A DNA stretch of 64,000 nucleotides. It comes from Polymorphobacter multimanifer (GTDB taxonomy: Bacteria > Pseudomonadota > Alphaproteobacteria > Sphingomonadales > Sphingomonadaceae). The notes beneath the pieces are model-generated. The model had not been told where the DNA came from. It worked only from the letters and a program-made list of their open reading frames with translations, and did not search any database. Shown piece after piece: positions 26,066-34,339 of the stretch. Numbering within the stretch: the first letter of the stretch is position 1; every line of letters begins with the position of its first letter. A program made the position numbers and the translations under genes. The stretch lies in assembly GCF_014205635.1 (NCBI RefSeq), contig NZ_JACIIV010000007.1, positions 58,955 to 122,954 on the forward strand, given 5' to 3'.

Positions 26066-27181
26066 ATGATCCGCTTCGGCCCGATGAGCATCACGCTGCT
26101 GCTGTGCGCGGGCCAGGGGATCGTGCTGGCGGGGCTGCTGCTGCGAGCACGGCGCAACCGGGCGGCCAACCGCTGGCTGGCGTTGCTGATCCTGGCGGTG
26201 GCGGCGCTGATCACGCCGTTCATCATCGGCTATGCGGGGTTCTACGATCGGTGGCCGCGGCTGAGCTTTGCGCCCTTCTCCCTCACGCTGGCGTTCGGGC
26301 CCCTGGTGTATCTCTACACGCTGAGCCTGGTCGATGCGCCGCCGGCGCGGGTGTGGCCGCACTTCATGCCGGTGCTGGTGCAGTTTCTGGCGGATGCGCT
26401 GGTCTTTCCCTTTCCGTTGGAGACCAAGAACTGGTGGAACACGGTGGCGCATTCGCCGCTGATCTCGCCGGTGTTCGAAGCGGGCACGATCGTCAGCCTC
26501 GGGCTTTACGGGCTTGCGGCGTGGCGGCGGTATCGGGGGTATCGGCGCTGGCTGGATGACAACCGCACCGATGGCGTGGACGTCGATCCGAGCTGGATCC
26601 GGAATTTCCTGATCGCGCTCATGGTGGTGGCGGTGATCTGGCTCGGCTTCATCATCGCCAAGCGGATCGATCCCGGCCGGGACTATTTCGACCAGTTCCT
26701 GCTGTATGTGACCTTCTCGGCACTGGTGCTCTATCTGGGGATTGCCGGGTGGCGGCATGCCGAGACGGCGTTTCCGCACGTCTCGCGTGCGAGGGTGCCG
26801 GAGGTGGCGGCGGGGGTGGAAAAGGGTCGTGATTGGGTCGTGCAGGGGCAGGAATGGGTGCGAATGATCGATTCCGGGGCGCATTGGCGCAATCCGGAGT
26901 TGACGCTGGCGGTGCTGGCACGGGCGCTGGGGACGAACACCGCCTATCTCTCCCGCGCATTGGGGGCGGCCAGTGGCGAGAATTTCAACACGCTGATCAA
27001 CCGGCGACGCGTGGCGGAGGTGCAGCGGCTGCTGGCGGCCGGGGATGCGCGGGACCTGATGGCGCTGGCGTTCGAGGCGGGGTTCAACTCCAAGGCGAGC
27101 TTCAACCGCGCCTTTGCCGATCTGGCGGGGATGAGCCCGAGCGCCTGGCGGCTCAAATCGCGAAAATCGCCTGCCATCTGA
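26066..27181 (+). CDS. Membrane-anchored AraC family transcriptional regulator
   Basis: A 371-residue protein with about seven transmembrane helices in the first ~245 residues and an AraC-type helix-turn-helix domain in the last ~100. The membrane half begins ITLLLCAGQGIVLAGLLL. The DNA-binding half contains NPELTLAVLARALGTNTAYLSRAL and the second HTH plus signature AFEAGFNSKASFNRAFADLAGMSPSAWR. This architecture is common in sphingomonads and Bacteroidetes and suggests direct signal transduction from membrane to DNA. It lies 54 bp after the patatin gene and 70 bp before the S41 peptidase in the same direction. Target genes are unknown. Confidence 0.85.
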   Translation: MIRFGPMSITLLLCAGQGIVLAGLLLRARRNRAANRWLALLILAVAALITPFIIGYAGFYDRWPRLSFAPFSLTLAFGPLVYLYTLSLVDAPPARVWPHFMPVLVQFLADALVFPFPLETKNWWNTVAHSPLISPVFEAGTIVSLGLYGLAAWRRYRGYRRWLDDNRTDGVDVDPSWIRNFLIALMVVAVIWLGFIIAKRIDPGRDYFDQFLLYVTFSALVLYLGIAGWRHAETAFPHVSRARVPEVAAGVEKGRDWVVQGQEWVRMIDSGAHWRNPELTLAVLARALGTNTAYLSRALGAASGENFNTLINRRRVAEVQRLLAAGDARDLMALAFEAGFNSKASFNRAFADLAGMSPSAWRLKSRKSPAI

Positions 27182-27251
27182 GCTTGTGAGGCGCTTGGGC
27201 GGGTGGGTTTCGGCAGATCGGAAGGGTCAACCCCGACCGGAGCCTTGCCCG

Positions 27252-29210
27252 ATGCGACACCTGTTCCTTGCTGCTGCCGTGATCGTCACCGTCCCTGCGC
27301 ACGCTGCCTATTCGCCGCGAGTCATTGCCGCCGAAGATGCCAGCCGGGATGTGGCGCTGCTGCGGCGCGCGCTGGAGACGGTGCATCCCGGGCTGTATCG
27401 CTACACCCCCAGGGCGGGGATCGATGCAGCGTTCGCGCGGCTGGAGGCGGCGGCGGCGAAGCCGATTACCGAGCTGGCGCTGCACGGCGAGGTGGCGCGG
27501 ATGCTTGCCACGATCCACTGCGACCACACCAAGGCCGAGATGTCCGACGCACTGACGCGGTATCGCGAGACCGAGCCGACGCACCTGCCGCTGCGCTTCC
27601 AGCTGATCGAGGGGCGGATGATCGTGGTGTCGAACGATGCGCAGGTGGGCGCACCGCCGCCGGGCAGCGAAATTCTGACGATCAACGGCATGACGGTGCC
27701 GGCGCTGCTGCTCAAGCTGGCGCCGCTGGTGGCCTATGATGGCAGCACCGACCAGGCGATTGCCGCCAAGCTTGCCGATGATGGCGACCTGATGGGCGAT
27801 GACTTCAACGAGAATTGGCCCGCACTGTTCGGCTTTGCCGATGCCTGGACGATCGACTGGAAGCCGGTGGGCGCGCTGAAGGCGACGACATCGACGCTGC
27901 GGCCGGCGACGTTTGCCGCCTGGACCGGTCTCAAGGGTCCGGGTGCCAGATATCGCAGTGAATTCTACAACAGCGTGACGTGGCGGCTGAGCGGCAAGGT
28001 GGCGCGGTTGCAGGTCGATACGTTCGTGAATTATCGCAACCCGGTACAGGCGACCGCCTATCTCGGCGGGTTTTTCGAGGCCATGGCGGCGGCCGGCACC
28101 GAGCATCTGATTCTCGACTTGCGCAACAATGGCGGCGGCTCCGAGGATGTGTCGGTGGCGCTTGGGCGCTATCTGATGGCCAAGCCGTTCCTGTGGTCGA
28201 AGCCGGTGCGATACAAGGCGGTGCGCTATGGCGACCTGCCGCAGTATTTCGAGACCTGGGGAGACCGTGCGGCGCGCTTCGAGCCGCCCATGGCGCTGTT
28301 CGCACAGACTCCCGAGGGGTGGTTCGACCGGATTCCGGTGGCGCGCGGGGCGGAGACGACCGACGAGGACTCGACAATGCCGCAGCAGCCGGTGGCCAAG
28401 GGTGGTTTTCGCGGCCGGCTGACGATCCTTTCAGGGGCGCGCAACGGCTCGGGCGCCACCCGCACCATAGCGCAGCTGAAGGAAAAGGCGGGGGCGATGA
28501 TTGTCGGCGAGGACAGTGCGGGGAGTGCCGAAGGGCCGACGTCGGGCGCCATCTTCCTGCTCAGGCTGCCGGCGAGCGGGATGAAGGTGCGGATTCCCGA
28601 AGCCTGGAACCGCACCGACATCGCACAATTTGTGCCCGGCAAGGGGGTGGCGGTCGATGTGCTGGTGGTGCCGACACTCGCCGATTTTGCTGGGGGACGC
28701 GACCGGGCGGTGGAGGTGGCGCGCGGGGCTTCGCCGGCGGTGGTGGATGTGGCGGGGTTGGCGGCCAAGGCGCTTGCGGGGCGCTGGACGGGGACGCTCG
28801 ATTATCGCGATTATGGGAATGACAGCCGCACCACGCTGCCGGCGATGATGGCGAGCGATGGCCGGTCGCTCGACTGGACCTATGACGATGGCCCCGGCAA
28901 GATCGTGCGATCGGCCGACCGCTGGACGTTTGCAGCCGATGGCCGAACGCTTGGCATTGGCGGGAGAGGCAGCGGCGGCGGCGGCGAGCCCGAGATGTGG
29001 CACGTGGTCGAGGCACGTACGGCGAGCGACGGCGGTGTGACCCTGGTGTTCGACGGGGAGGTTCTGGAAAATGGACGGAAGGTGATTGCGCGCAAGATCC
29101 TGACGCGCAACCAGGCGACGTTGCGGATCACCAAGATGACGCGGGTGGCGGGCGAACCGTTCGTGATGCGGCAAAGCCATGAGTTGCGCGCAGCCCCTGC
29201 GGCGGACTGA
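27252..29210 (+). CDS. S41 family peptidase, secreted, with extra C-terminal domain
   Basis: A 652-residue protein with a signal peptide (MRHLFLAAAVIVTVPAHA). The PDZ-like part has PPPGSEILTINGMTVPALL and the S41 core has HLILDLRNNGGGSEDVSVAL. Next comes LTILSGARNGSGATRTIAQ around the expected nucleophile and GEDSAGSAEGPT after it. From about residue 515 there is an additional beta-rich domain (ALAGRWTGTLDYRDYGND and onwards) that resembles a lipocalin-like module. The start was chosen for the signal peptide and for GGAG about 10 nt upstream. The S41 relatives of this type are poorly characterised periplasmic or outer-membrane tail proteases. Confidence 0.82.
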   Translation: MRHLFLAAAVIVTVPAHAAYSPRVIAAEDASRDVALLRRALETVHPGLYRYTPRAGIDAAFARLEAAAAKPITELALHGEVARMLATIHCDHTKAEMSDALTRYRETEPTHLPLRFQLIEGRMIVVSNDAQVGAPPPGSEILTINGMTVPALLLKLAPLVAYDGSTDQAIAAKLADDGDLMGDDFNENWPALFGFADAWTIDWKPVGALKATTSTLRPATFAAWTGLKGPGARYRSEFYNSVTWRLSGKVARLQVDTFVNYRNPVQATAYLGGFFEAMAAAGTEHLILDLRNNGGGSEDVSVALGRYLMAKPFLWSKPVRYKAVRYGDLPQYFETWGDRAARFEPPMALFAQTPEGWFDRIPVARGAETTDEDSTMPQQPVAKGGFRGRLTILSGARNGSGATRTIAQLKEKAGAMIVGEDSAGSAEGPTSGAIFLLRLPASGMKVRIPEAWNRTDIAQFVPGKGVAVDVLVVPTLADFAGGRDRAVEVARGASPAVVDVAGLAAKALAGRWTGTLDYRDYGNDSRTTLPAMMASDGRSLDWTYDDGPGKIVRSADRWTFAADGRTLGIGGRGSGGGGEPEMWHVVEARTASDGGVTLVFDGEVLENGRKVIARKILTRNQATLRITKMTRVAGEPFVMRQSHELRAAPAAD

Positions 29211-29219
29211 GCGAAAGCT

Positions 29220-29501
29220 TTACTGGATCGGCCGGATGTCGACGCCGCCGGCGGCTTCGAAGGCGGCGCGGGCGGCGGCGGCATCGATGGCATTGTCGTG
29301 GATGGCCACGCGCACGGCTTCGACCGGCGGCATGGCGGTTGGGTGGTGCGGCTCGGTGCCGGCGTCGGTGGCGTTGCCGGGGCGCGCGCCTTCGGGACTG
29401 GCGATGACGAGGTTGGGGGTGGCGCCCATGTCGGTGATGAAGACGTCCATCACCCGCCGTGCGGCATCGGAATCCTCGAAACGGGCGGACAGCATGGCCA
29501 T
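29220..29501 (-). CDS. Hypothetical small protein
   Basis: A 93-residue soluble protein with no signal peptide or recognised domain. It begins MAMLSARFEDSDAARRVMDVFI and ends AFEAAGGVDIRPIQ. The opening resembles the start of glycine-zipper or stress-responsive proteins that carry a short alpha/beta fold for residue-pair recognition, but no firm match is claimed. The ATG at 29501 has AGGGAG 8 nt upstream; a longer frame to 29525 lacks support. It is convergent with the S41 peptidase (9-bp gap) and lies downstream of a terminator that closes the next minus-strand gene. Confidence 0.55.
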   Translation of the reverse strand: MAMLSARFEDSDAARRVMDVFITDMGATPNLVIASPEGARPGNATDAGTEPHHPTAMPPVEAVRVAIHDNAIDAAAARAAFEAAGGVDIRPIQ

Positions 29502-29575
29502 TGTGGTTCTCCCTTTCGAGGGCAACGCATCAGCAGGGTGCGGAGTTCCCGGCGCGCGCCGGCGTGGCCGTCATG

Positions 29576-29607
29576 AAAAAAGGGCCGGCCCTGCGGGCCG
29601 ACCCTTT
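29576..29607 (-). terminator. Rho-independent terminator of the proline-rich secreted protein gene
   Basis: A 13-bp stem (29579-29591 with 29595-29607) with a 3-nt loop and one G-U pair on the minus strand, followed by six T residues. It begins 22 bp after the stop of the small gene ending at 29629 and precedes the gene starting at 29501. Confidence 0.85.
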
Positions 29608-29628
29608 CTGCAGTCTTCCCGTGCGAAA

Positions 29629-29844
29629 TCAGCGCGGGGTCACGTCCGGTGTCGTTCCGGCGCCATCGGTCGGAGGCGTAGGGCTCGTCGGGGGCGTCGG
29701 CGGTGTGGGAGCGGTGGTGTCTTCTGCCGGCGCCTGCTGCTCGGTGGGGGCTGGCGGGGTGGGCTGCTCGGGGGGGACCGGCTGGAAGGCCAGCGCGGGA
29801 GCGGCAAACATGGCGGCAATGGCCGCAACAGTGATCGAACGCAT
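29629..29844 (-). CDS. Small secreted proline/threonine-rich protein
   Basis: A 71-residue protein with a signal peptide (MRSITVAAIAAMFAAPALA) followed by a mature part of only about 50 residues that is almost entirely proline, threonine and alanine (EQPTPPAPTEQQAPAEDT and similar). Such low-complexity tails are disordered and may act as periplasmic or cell-wall spacers. GGAG lies 8 nt upstream of the ATG at 29844. A strong terminator follows. The strong terminator and good ribosome-binding site support a real gene despite its size. No family is recognised. Confidence 0.65.
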   Translation of the reverse strand: MRSITVAAIAAMFAAPALAFQPVPPEQPTPPAPTEQQAPAEDTTAPTPPTPPTSPTPPTDGAGTTPDVTPR

Positions 29845-30156
29845 CTTGTTTCTCCAATCTGTTTCGGCAGGAAATCTGCCCCTCGGGACCACACCTGTCA
29901 TGCGGCCCGTCAGATCACCTAACTGCCAAAATTCAGATTTGCCTGAACCCCGGATAAACGACCGGTCAAGGTGAGCCAAAATTGCCATGAATTGTTTTTT
30001 CGCGATGATTTCACCGCTGATGACGAACGAAATTGCTATTCCTGCCGATTCCTGACTGTTTGTTCAGCTTCGCAAGACATAGCGACATTCCTGCAGGCGT
30101 TTGACTGGAACGCGCCCTGCGAGCGCGGGCGCTGCGAGCCGGATATGCGCGGGGAA
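29845..30156. other. Intergenic region with no recognised gene
   Basis: This 312-bp stretch is less GC-rich than its surroundings, as a promoter region for the small secreted protein would be. A short frame from 29971 to 30225 runs through the tRNA and was rejected. No further RNA gene or repeat was seen. Confidence 0.5.
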
Positions 30157-30231
30157 TGGTGCCGGATGAGGGGATTGAACCCCCGACCTTCGGTTTACAA
30201 AACCGCTGCTCTACCGCTGAGCTAATCCGGC
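30157..30231 (-). tRNA. tRNA-Thr (anticodon TGT)
   Basis: Cloverleaf fully traceable on the minus strand. The acceptor stem GCCGGAT (30231-30225) pairs with ATCCGGC (30167-30161), the D-arm is GCTC...GAGC, and the anticodon loop TTTGTAA gives TGT. The T-arm reads GGGGG TTCAATC CCCTC. The discriminator is A and the terminal CCA is encoded. It reads threonine codon ACA and, by wobble, others of the ACN box. It stands alone between a promoter-like gap and the SIMPL gene. Confidence 0.95.
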
Positions 30232-30264
30232 CTGGATGAGGCCTGCCCTAAAAGGCAATGCCGA

Positions 30265-31128
30265 TCAGGGCAAGAGCGCAAACACCACACAGGCATCGTC
30301 CTCGAGCGCCTCGAACGGCGGCTGGAGGCTGACCTGCACGGCGGGTTCTCCGGCCACGCGTCTGCCGGTGACCATGATCGACTGCGGCGCGGGCGGGGGC
30401 GGCGGCGGGGGTGCTGCATATTCCACATCGGTGCGCGCTTCGGCACGGCCATAGCTCGGCCAGCCGGCGAGCACATCGGTGCGGCAGGCGCGGCCGGTGG
30501 GGTCGATGACCTTGACCGGACCCATCCGGCTGCCCGTCGCTTCGGCCGCGGCGCGGGCGCGGCGGGTGGCGTCCTTCACCGCCTCCACCTGCAGGAAAGT
30601 CTTGGCGGCATTGTCGGGCTCGAGATTGAAGCGAACAGGGTCGATCGCCTGCGGCCTGGCGGCGACCACGGCGGCATAGGCGGATTCGAGCGCTGCGAGA
30701 TCACGCACTTCGAGCAGAATGCTGGCCTGGACTTCATAGCGCTCGATCTTGTCGGCGCGGTCGTTGGTCTGGAGGTTGCCCTCCTTGTCCTTGTATTGCT
30801 CGTAGAGCGGCGTGGTGCGGAAGGTCGTTGCGATGCGCACCCGGTCGGCGCCCTGGCTGCGCAGGACGGCGTCGATCTCGCGCACCTTTGCCGCTGCCGC
30901 TGCAAGGGCGGCGTCCGACGTGCGCTCGACGGCGCTGAACCGGGCACCGAACTGTGCGCGGTTGGCGGGAAGCTCGGTGCGCACCATGCCGATCGAGGCG
31001 ATGATCGGCTCGCGCATCCACCACGGCGCGGGCACATAGCGCGCGCCGAGCTCGGCGGGGGGTACCTGTGCCAAGGCGGGGGTGGCCAGCAGCGCAAGGG
31101 CCGCAAGGGCAGCAAGACGGGTGGTCAT
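30265..31128 (-). CDS. SIMPL domain (DUF541) secreted protein
   Basis: A 287-residue periplasmic protein with a signal peptide (MTTRLAALAALALLATPALAQ). The SIMPL fold is recognised from AALAAAAAKVREIDAVLRSQGA followed by IATTFRTTPLYEQYK, the family's paired helix and strand, with IERYEVQASILLEVRDLA in the centre and RARAAAEATGSRMGPV near the end. A proline run and a VTGRRV segment precede the C-terminus. The start at 31128 has GGAG about 8 nt upstream. SIMPL proteins have been tied to oxidative stress and outer-membrane integrity, but the mechanism is not established. It is in the same direction as the bolA operon upstream but separated by 19 bp. Confidence 0.82.
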   Translation of the reverse strand: MTTRLAALAALALLATPALAQVPPAELGARYVPAPWWMREPIIASIGMVRTELPANRAQFGARFSAVERTSDAALAAAAAKVREIDAVLRSQGADRVRIATTFRTTPLYEQYKDKEGNLQTNDRADKIERYEVQASILLEVRDLAALESAYAAVVAARPQAIDPVRFNLEPDNAAKTFLQVEAVKDATRRARAAAEATGSRMGPVKVIDPTGRACRTDVLAGWPSYGRAEARTDVEYAAPPPPPPPAPQSIMVTGRRVAGEPAVQVSLQPPFEALEDDACVVFALLP

Positions 31129-31147
31129 CGGCAGGTCTCCGGGCAGG

Positions 31148-32230
31148 TCAGGGGCAACCGAACGCACAGGCGGGATCGTCCTTCATGTGGATGATCCGCA
31201 CGATCATGCCGCCGCGCTCGCGGCGCGGATCGGTGAAGGCAGCGGCGATGGTGCCGGCTTCGGGCGCCATCAGCATGTCGGTGGTGCGGCCGAAGGCATC
31301 GGCCATCGTTGCCACCATCTGGCCCTTCTCGACCTTCGATCCGAGCGGCGTGACGAGCGTTGCCCAGCCGCCGCGCGGCGCCCGCACCGCCGCCAGCGCG
31401 TTGCCGACCACCATCGTCGGCGGCGGCTCGGCCACCGGGCCCGGCAGCATCTTCTGCTCGCGCATCAGGTTGAGGAGGCCATCGACTCCGCGCTTGACCA
31501 GCACCGCGTCGAAGCGCTCGGGCATGCCGAGCTCGAGCGTCACCGCCGGAACGCCGTCGTCGGTCAGCGTGTTCTCGACCGTGCCCTTGTCGCCGCGATC
31601 GAGCTTGATGACATCGGGGGCGAGCAGCTCGGCCATCCGCTTCGTCCGCGCCGTGGAGGCAAAGGCGTACATCACATAGGCGGTGCCGCGCGACTGGGTG
31701 TGGAGATCGACCGCGAGATCGGCATTGGGGCGCAGCAGCTTCTGCCACAGGAGCGCGGCGTGATGATCGACATGGCCGCCGTCGACCTTGCCCGGCATGG
31801 CGCGGTTGAGGTTGGCGGCAGAGCGGCTGTCGTTGGCGGCGAATTCGCGGGCGTTCTGCAGCAACCCCGGCGGATTGAGGCCCGGGACCGCGACCAGCGT
31901 GCCCGAAAGCGCTGCCCGATCGAGCCCCGCGACCAGCTTGTGGATGACGTCGATGCCGTTCAGTTCGTCGCCATGGATGCCCGCCGTCAGCAGCAGCCGC
32001 GGGCCGGGGCGGGCGCCCTTGACCACGATGACCGGCACCAGCCAGCGCTGGCCGGTCGCGGTCTCGCCGGCGCGAAACCAGTAGCGCGTCGTCTGCCCCG
32101 AAGGTGCATCGGCTGCATCGAGCGCATCGATGACGGCGATGCCATCGAGGGCGCCCACCGGCTGTGTCTGAGCGGCGATCGGCTGGGCCAGCAGCAGCGC
32201 CGCCGCCGCGCCCCCGACAAGGCGGATCAT
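31148..32230 (-). CDS. Succinylglutamate desuccinylase/aspartoacylase family protein, secreted
   Basis: Zinc carboxypeptidase-like amidohydrolase of the AstE/AspA family with 360 residues. An N-terminal signal sequence (MIRLVGGAAAALLLAQPIAAQ) points to the periplasm. The zinc ligands are H and E in LLTAGIHGDELNG and the histidine of AVDLHTQSRG. A C-terminal beta domain with FVDPRRERGG-like features ends the protein. The start overlaps the bolA stop by 4 bp. Export is unusual for AstE itself, so a peptide or acyl-amino-acid substrate outside the cytosol is more likely. The exact substrate is unknown. Confidence 0.83.
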   Translation of the reverse strand: MIRLVGGAAAALLLAQPIAAQTQPVGALDGIAVIDALDAADAPSGQTTRYWFRAGETATGQRWLVPVIVVKGARPGPRLLLTAGIHGDELNGIDVIHKLVAGLDRAALSGTLVAVPGLNPPGLLQNAREFAANDSRSAANLNRAMPGKVDGGHVDHHAALLWQKLLRPNADLAVDLHTQSRGTAYVMYAFASTARTKRMAELLAPDVIKLDRGDKGTVENTLTDDGVPAVTLELGMPERFDAVLVKRGVDGLLNLMREQKMLPGPVAEPPPTMVVGNALAAVRAPRGGWATLVTPLGSKVEKGQMVATMADAFGRTTDMLMAPEAGTIAAAFTDPRRERGGMIVRIIHMKDDPACAFGCP

Positions 32231-32505
32231 GCTTCGCCTGGCACGCTGGCGATGATGCGCAGCGCATGGATGCGGTCTGGCGCGATCAGCTCGCCAAGCG
32301 CTGCATAGACGGCGCGCTGGCGGGCGACGCGGCTCATGCCGGCAAAGGCTGCAGCACTGATGGTGACGGTGAAGTGCGATTCGGCACCGTCGCCGCGGTG
32401 CCCGGCATGGCCGCGGTGCTGGTGGCTGTCATCGGTCACGTCGAGCGCCGCCGGTGCGAGGGCGGCGGTGAGGCGGGATGCGATTTCGGTGGCGAGCGGG
32501 CCCAT
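32227..32505 (-). CDS. bolA: BolA family protein
   Basis: A 92-residue BolA/IbaG-type protein. The core DSHQHRGHAGHRGDGAESHF carries the conserved histidines used with monothiol glutaredoxins to hold [2Fe-2S] clusters. The helix RVARQRAVYAALGELI and the end IHALRIIAS are the usual closing elements. A clear AGGAG lies before ATG 32505. It is coupled by ATGA to the desuccinylase-like gene. Divergent from the J-domain gene, it fits the conserved alphaproteobacterial order bolA - dnaJ-like - cobS - cobT. Confidence 0.92.
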   Translation of the reverse strand: MGPLATEIASRLTAALAPAALDVTDDSHQHRGHAGHRGDGAESHFTVTISAAAFAGMSRVARQRAVYAALGELIAPDRIHALRIIASVPGEA

Positions 32506-32671
32506 GGTGTCTCCTGTCGAGACCGCAATAGCCGCGCGCGGGAGCAAAGGACATGGTTTTTGGCGTGGTGATTGTGCGCGCGCGATGCCGATCGGGCGGA
32601 TTCGCCCGGCTATGGCGTTGTGCGGCATCCATGCCCATATCGGCGGCCCGCCCGCTGCTGTTACGGCGGAC

Positions 32672-33277
32672 ATGGAAGGATCTGCGGCGATTACCAGCAC
32701 GGGCAACAGCGGCCACAGTCGGTGGCATGGGCGGGTGGAACAGCCGGCACCGCCGGCGTGCTCGCATCCCGGCTGCGCGCTGCCGGGGGAATTTCGAGCG
32801 CCGCTCTCCAACCGCATGCCGGGGGACCGCGGCGGCTGGCAATGGTTCTGCCTCGAGCATGTGCGCGCCTTCAACGCCCGCTACAATTTCTTCGACGGGC
32901 TGAGCCCGGACGAGATCCACACCGCGCAATCGCCGCTTGCCGGCTGGGAGCGGGTGGTGAACGAGGCCGGGCGCGAGGCCTTTCACTTCGGCGATGCGCA
33001 TGGGGTGTTCGAGGAGGCGCGGCCTGCGTCACGCCCGGGCGCGCGGCCCGCAGCCAGCCGCCGCTGGCCCGAGGCCGGGGATGCGCGCGCGCTGGGGACG
33101 CTCGGACTCGACGACGCCGCAACCGGGGCGGATGTGCGGCGCATCTACAAGGCGCTGGTCCGCCGCTACCACCCCGACAGCAATGGCGGCGACAGGTCAC
33201 ACGAAGGAAAGTTGCAGGCCGTCGTTTCAGCCTATACGCATCTGCGCGCACAACCGCGTTTCAAGACGGAGCTTTGA
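32672..33277 (+). CDS. J-domain (DnaJ-like) protein
   Basis: A protein of about 201 residues with a C-terminal J domain; the HPD motif is in YKALVRRYHPDSNGGDR. The N-terminal half is a conserved alphaproteobacterial module with CSHPGCALPGEFRAP and WQWFCLEHVRAFNARYNFFDG, whose cysteines could bind metal. It may recruit DnaK to a specific client. The ATG at 32672 has no strong ribosome-binding site but gives the expected length; longer upstream frames overlap bolA antisense. cobS begins 6 bp downstream, so they are transcribed together. Confidence 0.87.
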   Translation: MEGSAAITSTGNSGHSRWHGRVEQPAPPACSHPGCALPGEFRAPLSNRMPGDRGGWQWFCLEHVRAFNARYNFFDGLSPDEIHTAQSPLAGWERVVNEAGREAFHFGDAHGVFEEARPASRPGARPAASRRWPEAGDARALGTLGLDDAATGADVRRIYKALVRRYHPDSNGGDRSHEGKLQAVVSAYTHLRAQPRFKTEL

Positions 33278-33283
33278 AGTCCA

Positions 33284-34300
33284 GTGGCCACAGCCCCCAA
33301 CCTCTCCGAAGCAGCCCTGCCGCAAGGCGGCACTGCCATGATGGCGCCCGATATCACGGTCGATGCGCGCGAGATGTTCGGAGTCGATATCGACATGGCT
33401 GTGCCGGCGTTCTCGATGGCCGATGAGCGCGTGCCCGATCTCGACCCTTCCTATGTGTTCGATCCCGATACCACGCTCGCCATTCTTGCCGGCTTTGCCT
33501 TCAACCGCCGGGTGATGGTGCAGGGCTATCATGGCACTGGAAAATCCACGCATATCGAGCAGGTGGCGGCGCGGCTGAAGTGGCCATGCGTGCGGATCAA
33601 CCTCGACAGCCATATCAGCCGCATCGATCTTATCGGCAAGGATGCGATCGTGCTCAAGGATGGCCAGCAGATCACCGAGTTCCGCGAGGGCCTGCTGCCC
33701 TGGGCGCTGCAGACCCCCACTGCCCTGGTGTTCGACGAATATGATGCCGGCCGGCCCGATGTGATGTTCGTGATCCAGCGCGTGCTGGAGGTGGAAGGCA
33801 AGCTGACGCTGCTCGACCAGAACCGGGTGATCCGGCCCAGCCCGTGGTTCCGGCTGTTCGCCACCGCCAACACCGTGGGGCTGGGGGACACGACCGGGCT
33901 TTACCATGGCACCCAGCAGATCAACCAGGGCCAGATGGACCGGTGGAGCATCGTGACGACGCTCAACTATCTGCCGCACCACACCGAGACCGCGATCGTG
34001 GTCGCCAAGGAGCCGAGCTTCGACAGCGATGCGGGCCGCAAGACGGTGGCGAGCATGGTGCGGGTGGCGGACATGACGCGCGCCGGCTTCATCGGTGGCG
34101 ACATCAGCACGGTGATGTCGCCGCGCACGGTCATCACCTGGGCGCAGAATGCCAAGATCTTCAACAATGTGGGCTTTGCCTTCCGGCTGAGCTTCCTCAA
34201 CAAGTGCGACGAGGCCGAGCGCGGCATCGTGGCGGAATATTACCAGCGGGTGTTCGGCGAGGAGCTGCCCGAATCGATCGCGGTCAAGGCGCGGCGCTGA
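33284..34300 (+). CDS. cobS: Aerobic cobaltochelatase subunit CobS
   Basis: AAA+ ATPase component of the CobNST complex that inserts cobalt into hydrogenobyrinic acid diamide. Walker A is [15 protein letters not shown] and Walker B is [16 protein letters not shown]. The conserved FEVFGIDxDM-like start appears as [16 protein letters not shown]. The GTG at 33284 opens the longest form; an ATG at 33338 ([10 protein letters not shown]) is a possible alternative. It is 338 residues, as usual. CobN is not in this window. cobT follows 39 bp downstream. Confidence 0.95.
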   Translation: MATAPNLSEAALPQGGTAMMAPDITVDAREMFGVDIDMAVPAFSMADERVPDLDPSYVFDPDTTLAILAGFAFNRRVMVQGYHGTGKSTHIEQVAARLKWPCVRINLDSHISRIDLIGKDAIVLKDGQQITEFREGLLPWALQTPTALVFDEYDAGRPDVMFVIQRVLEVEGKLTLLDQNRVIRPSPWFRLFATANTVGLGDTTGLYHGTQQINQGQMDRWSIVTTLNYLPHHTETAIVVAKEPSFDSDAGRKTVASMVRVADMTRAGFIGGDISTVMSPRTVITWAQNAKIFNNVGFAFRLSFLNKCDEAERGIVAEYYQRVFGEELPESIAVKARR

Positions 34301-34339
34301 GGCGCTTGATGCTGCGGCCTGGCTGGGGGAGCTTCTGAG

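Noticed and set aside
23981..26884. Very long minus-strand frame (967 codons) antisense to the patatin and AraC genes
   Set aside because: The translation is arginine- and proline-rich without conserved motifs, while the opposite strand carries clear catalytic motifs.
29971..30225. 84-codon plus-strand frame
   Set aside because: Its 3' third runs through the tRNA-Thr gene, its start is a GTG without a ribosome-binding site, and its many cysteines have no family pattern.
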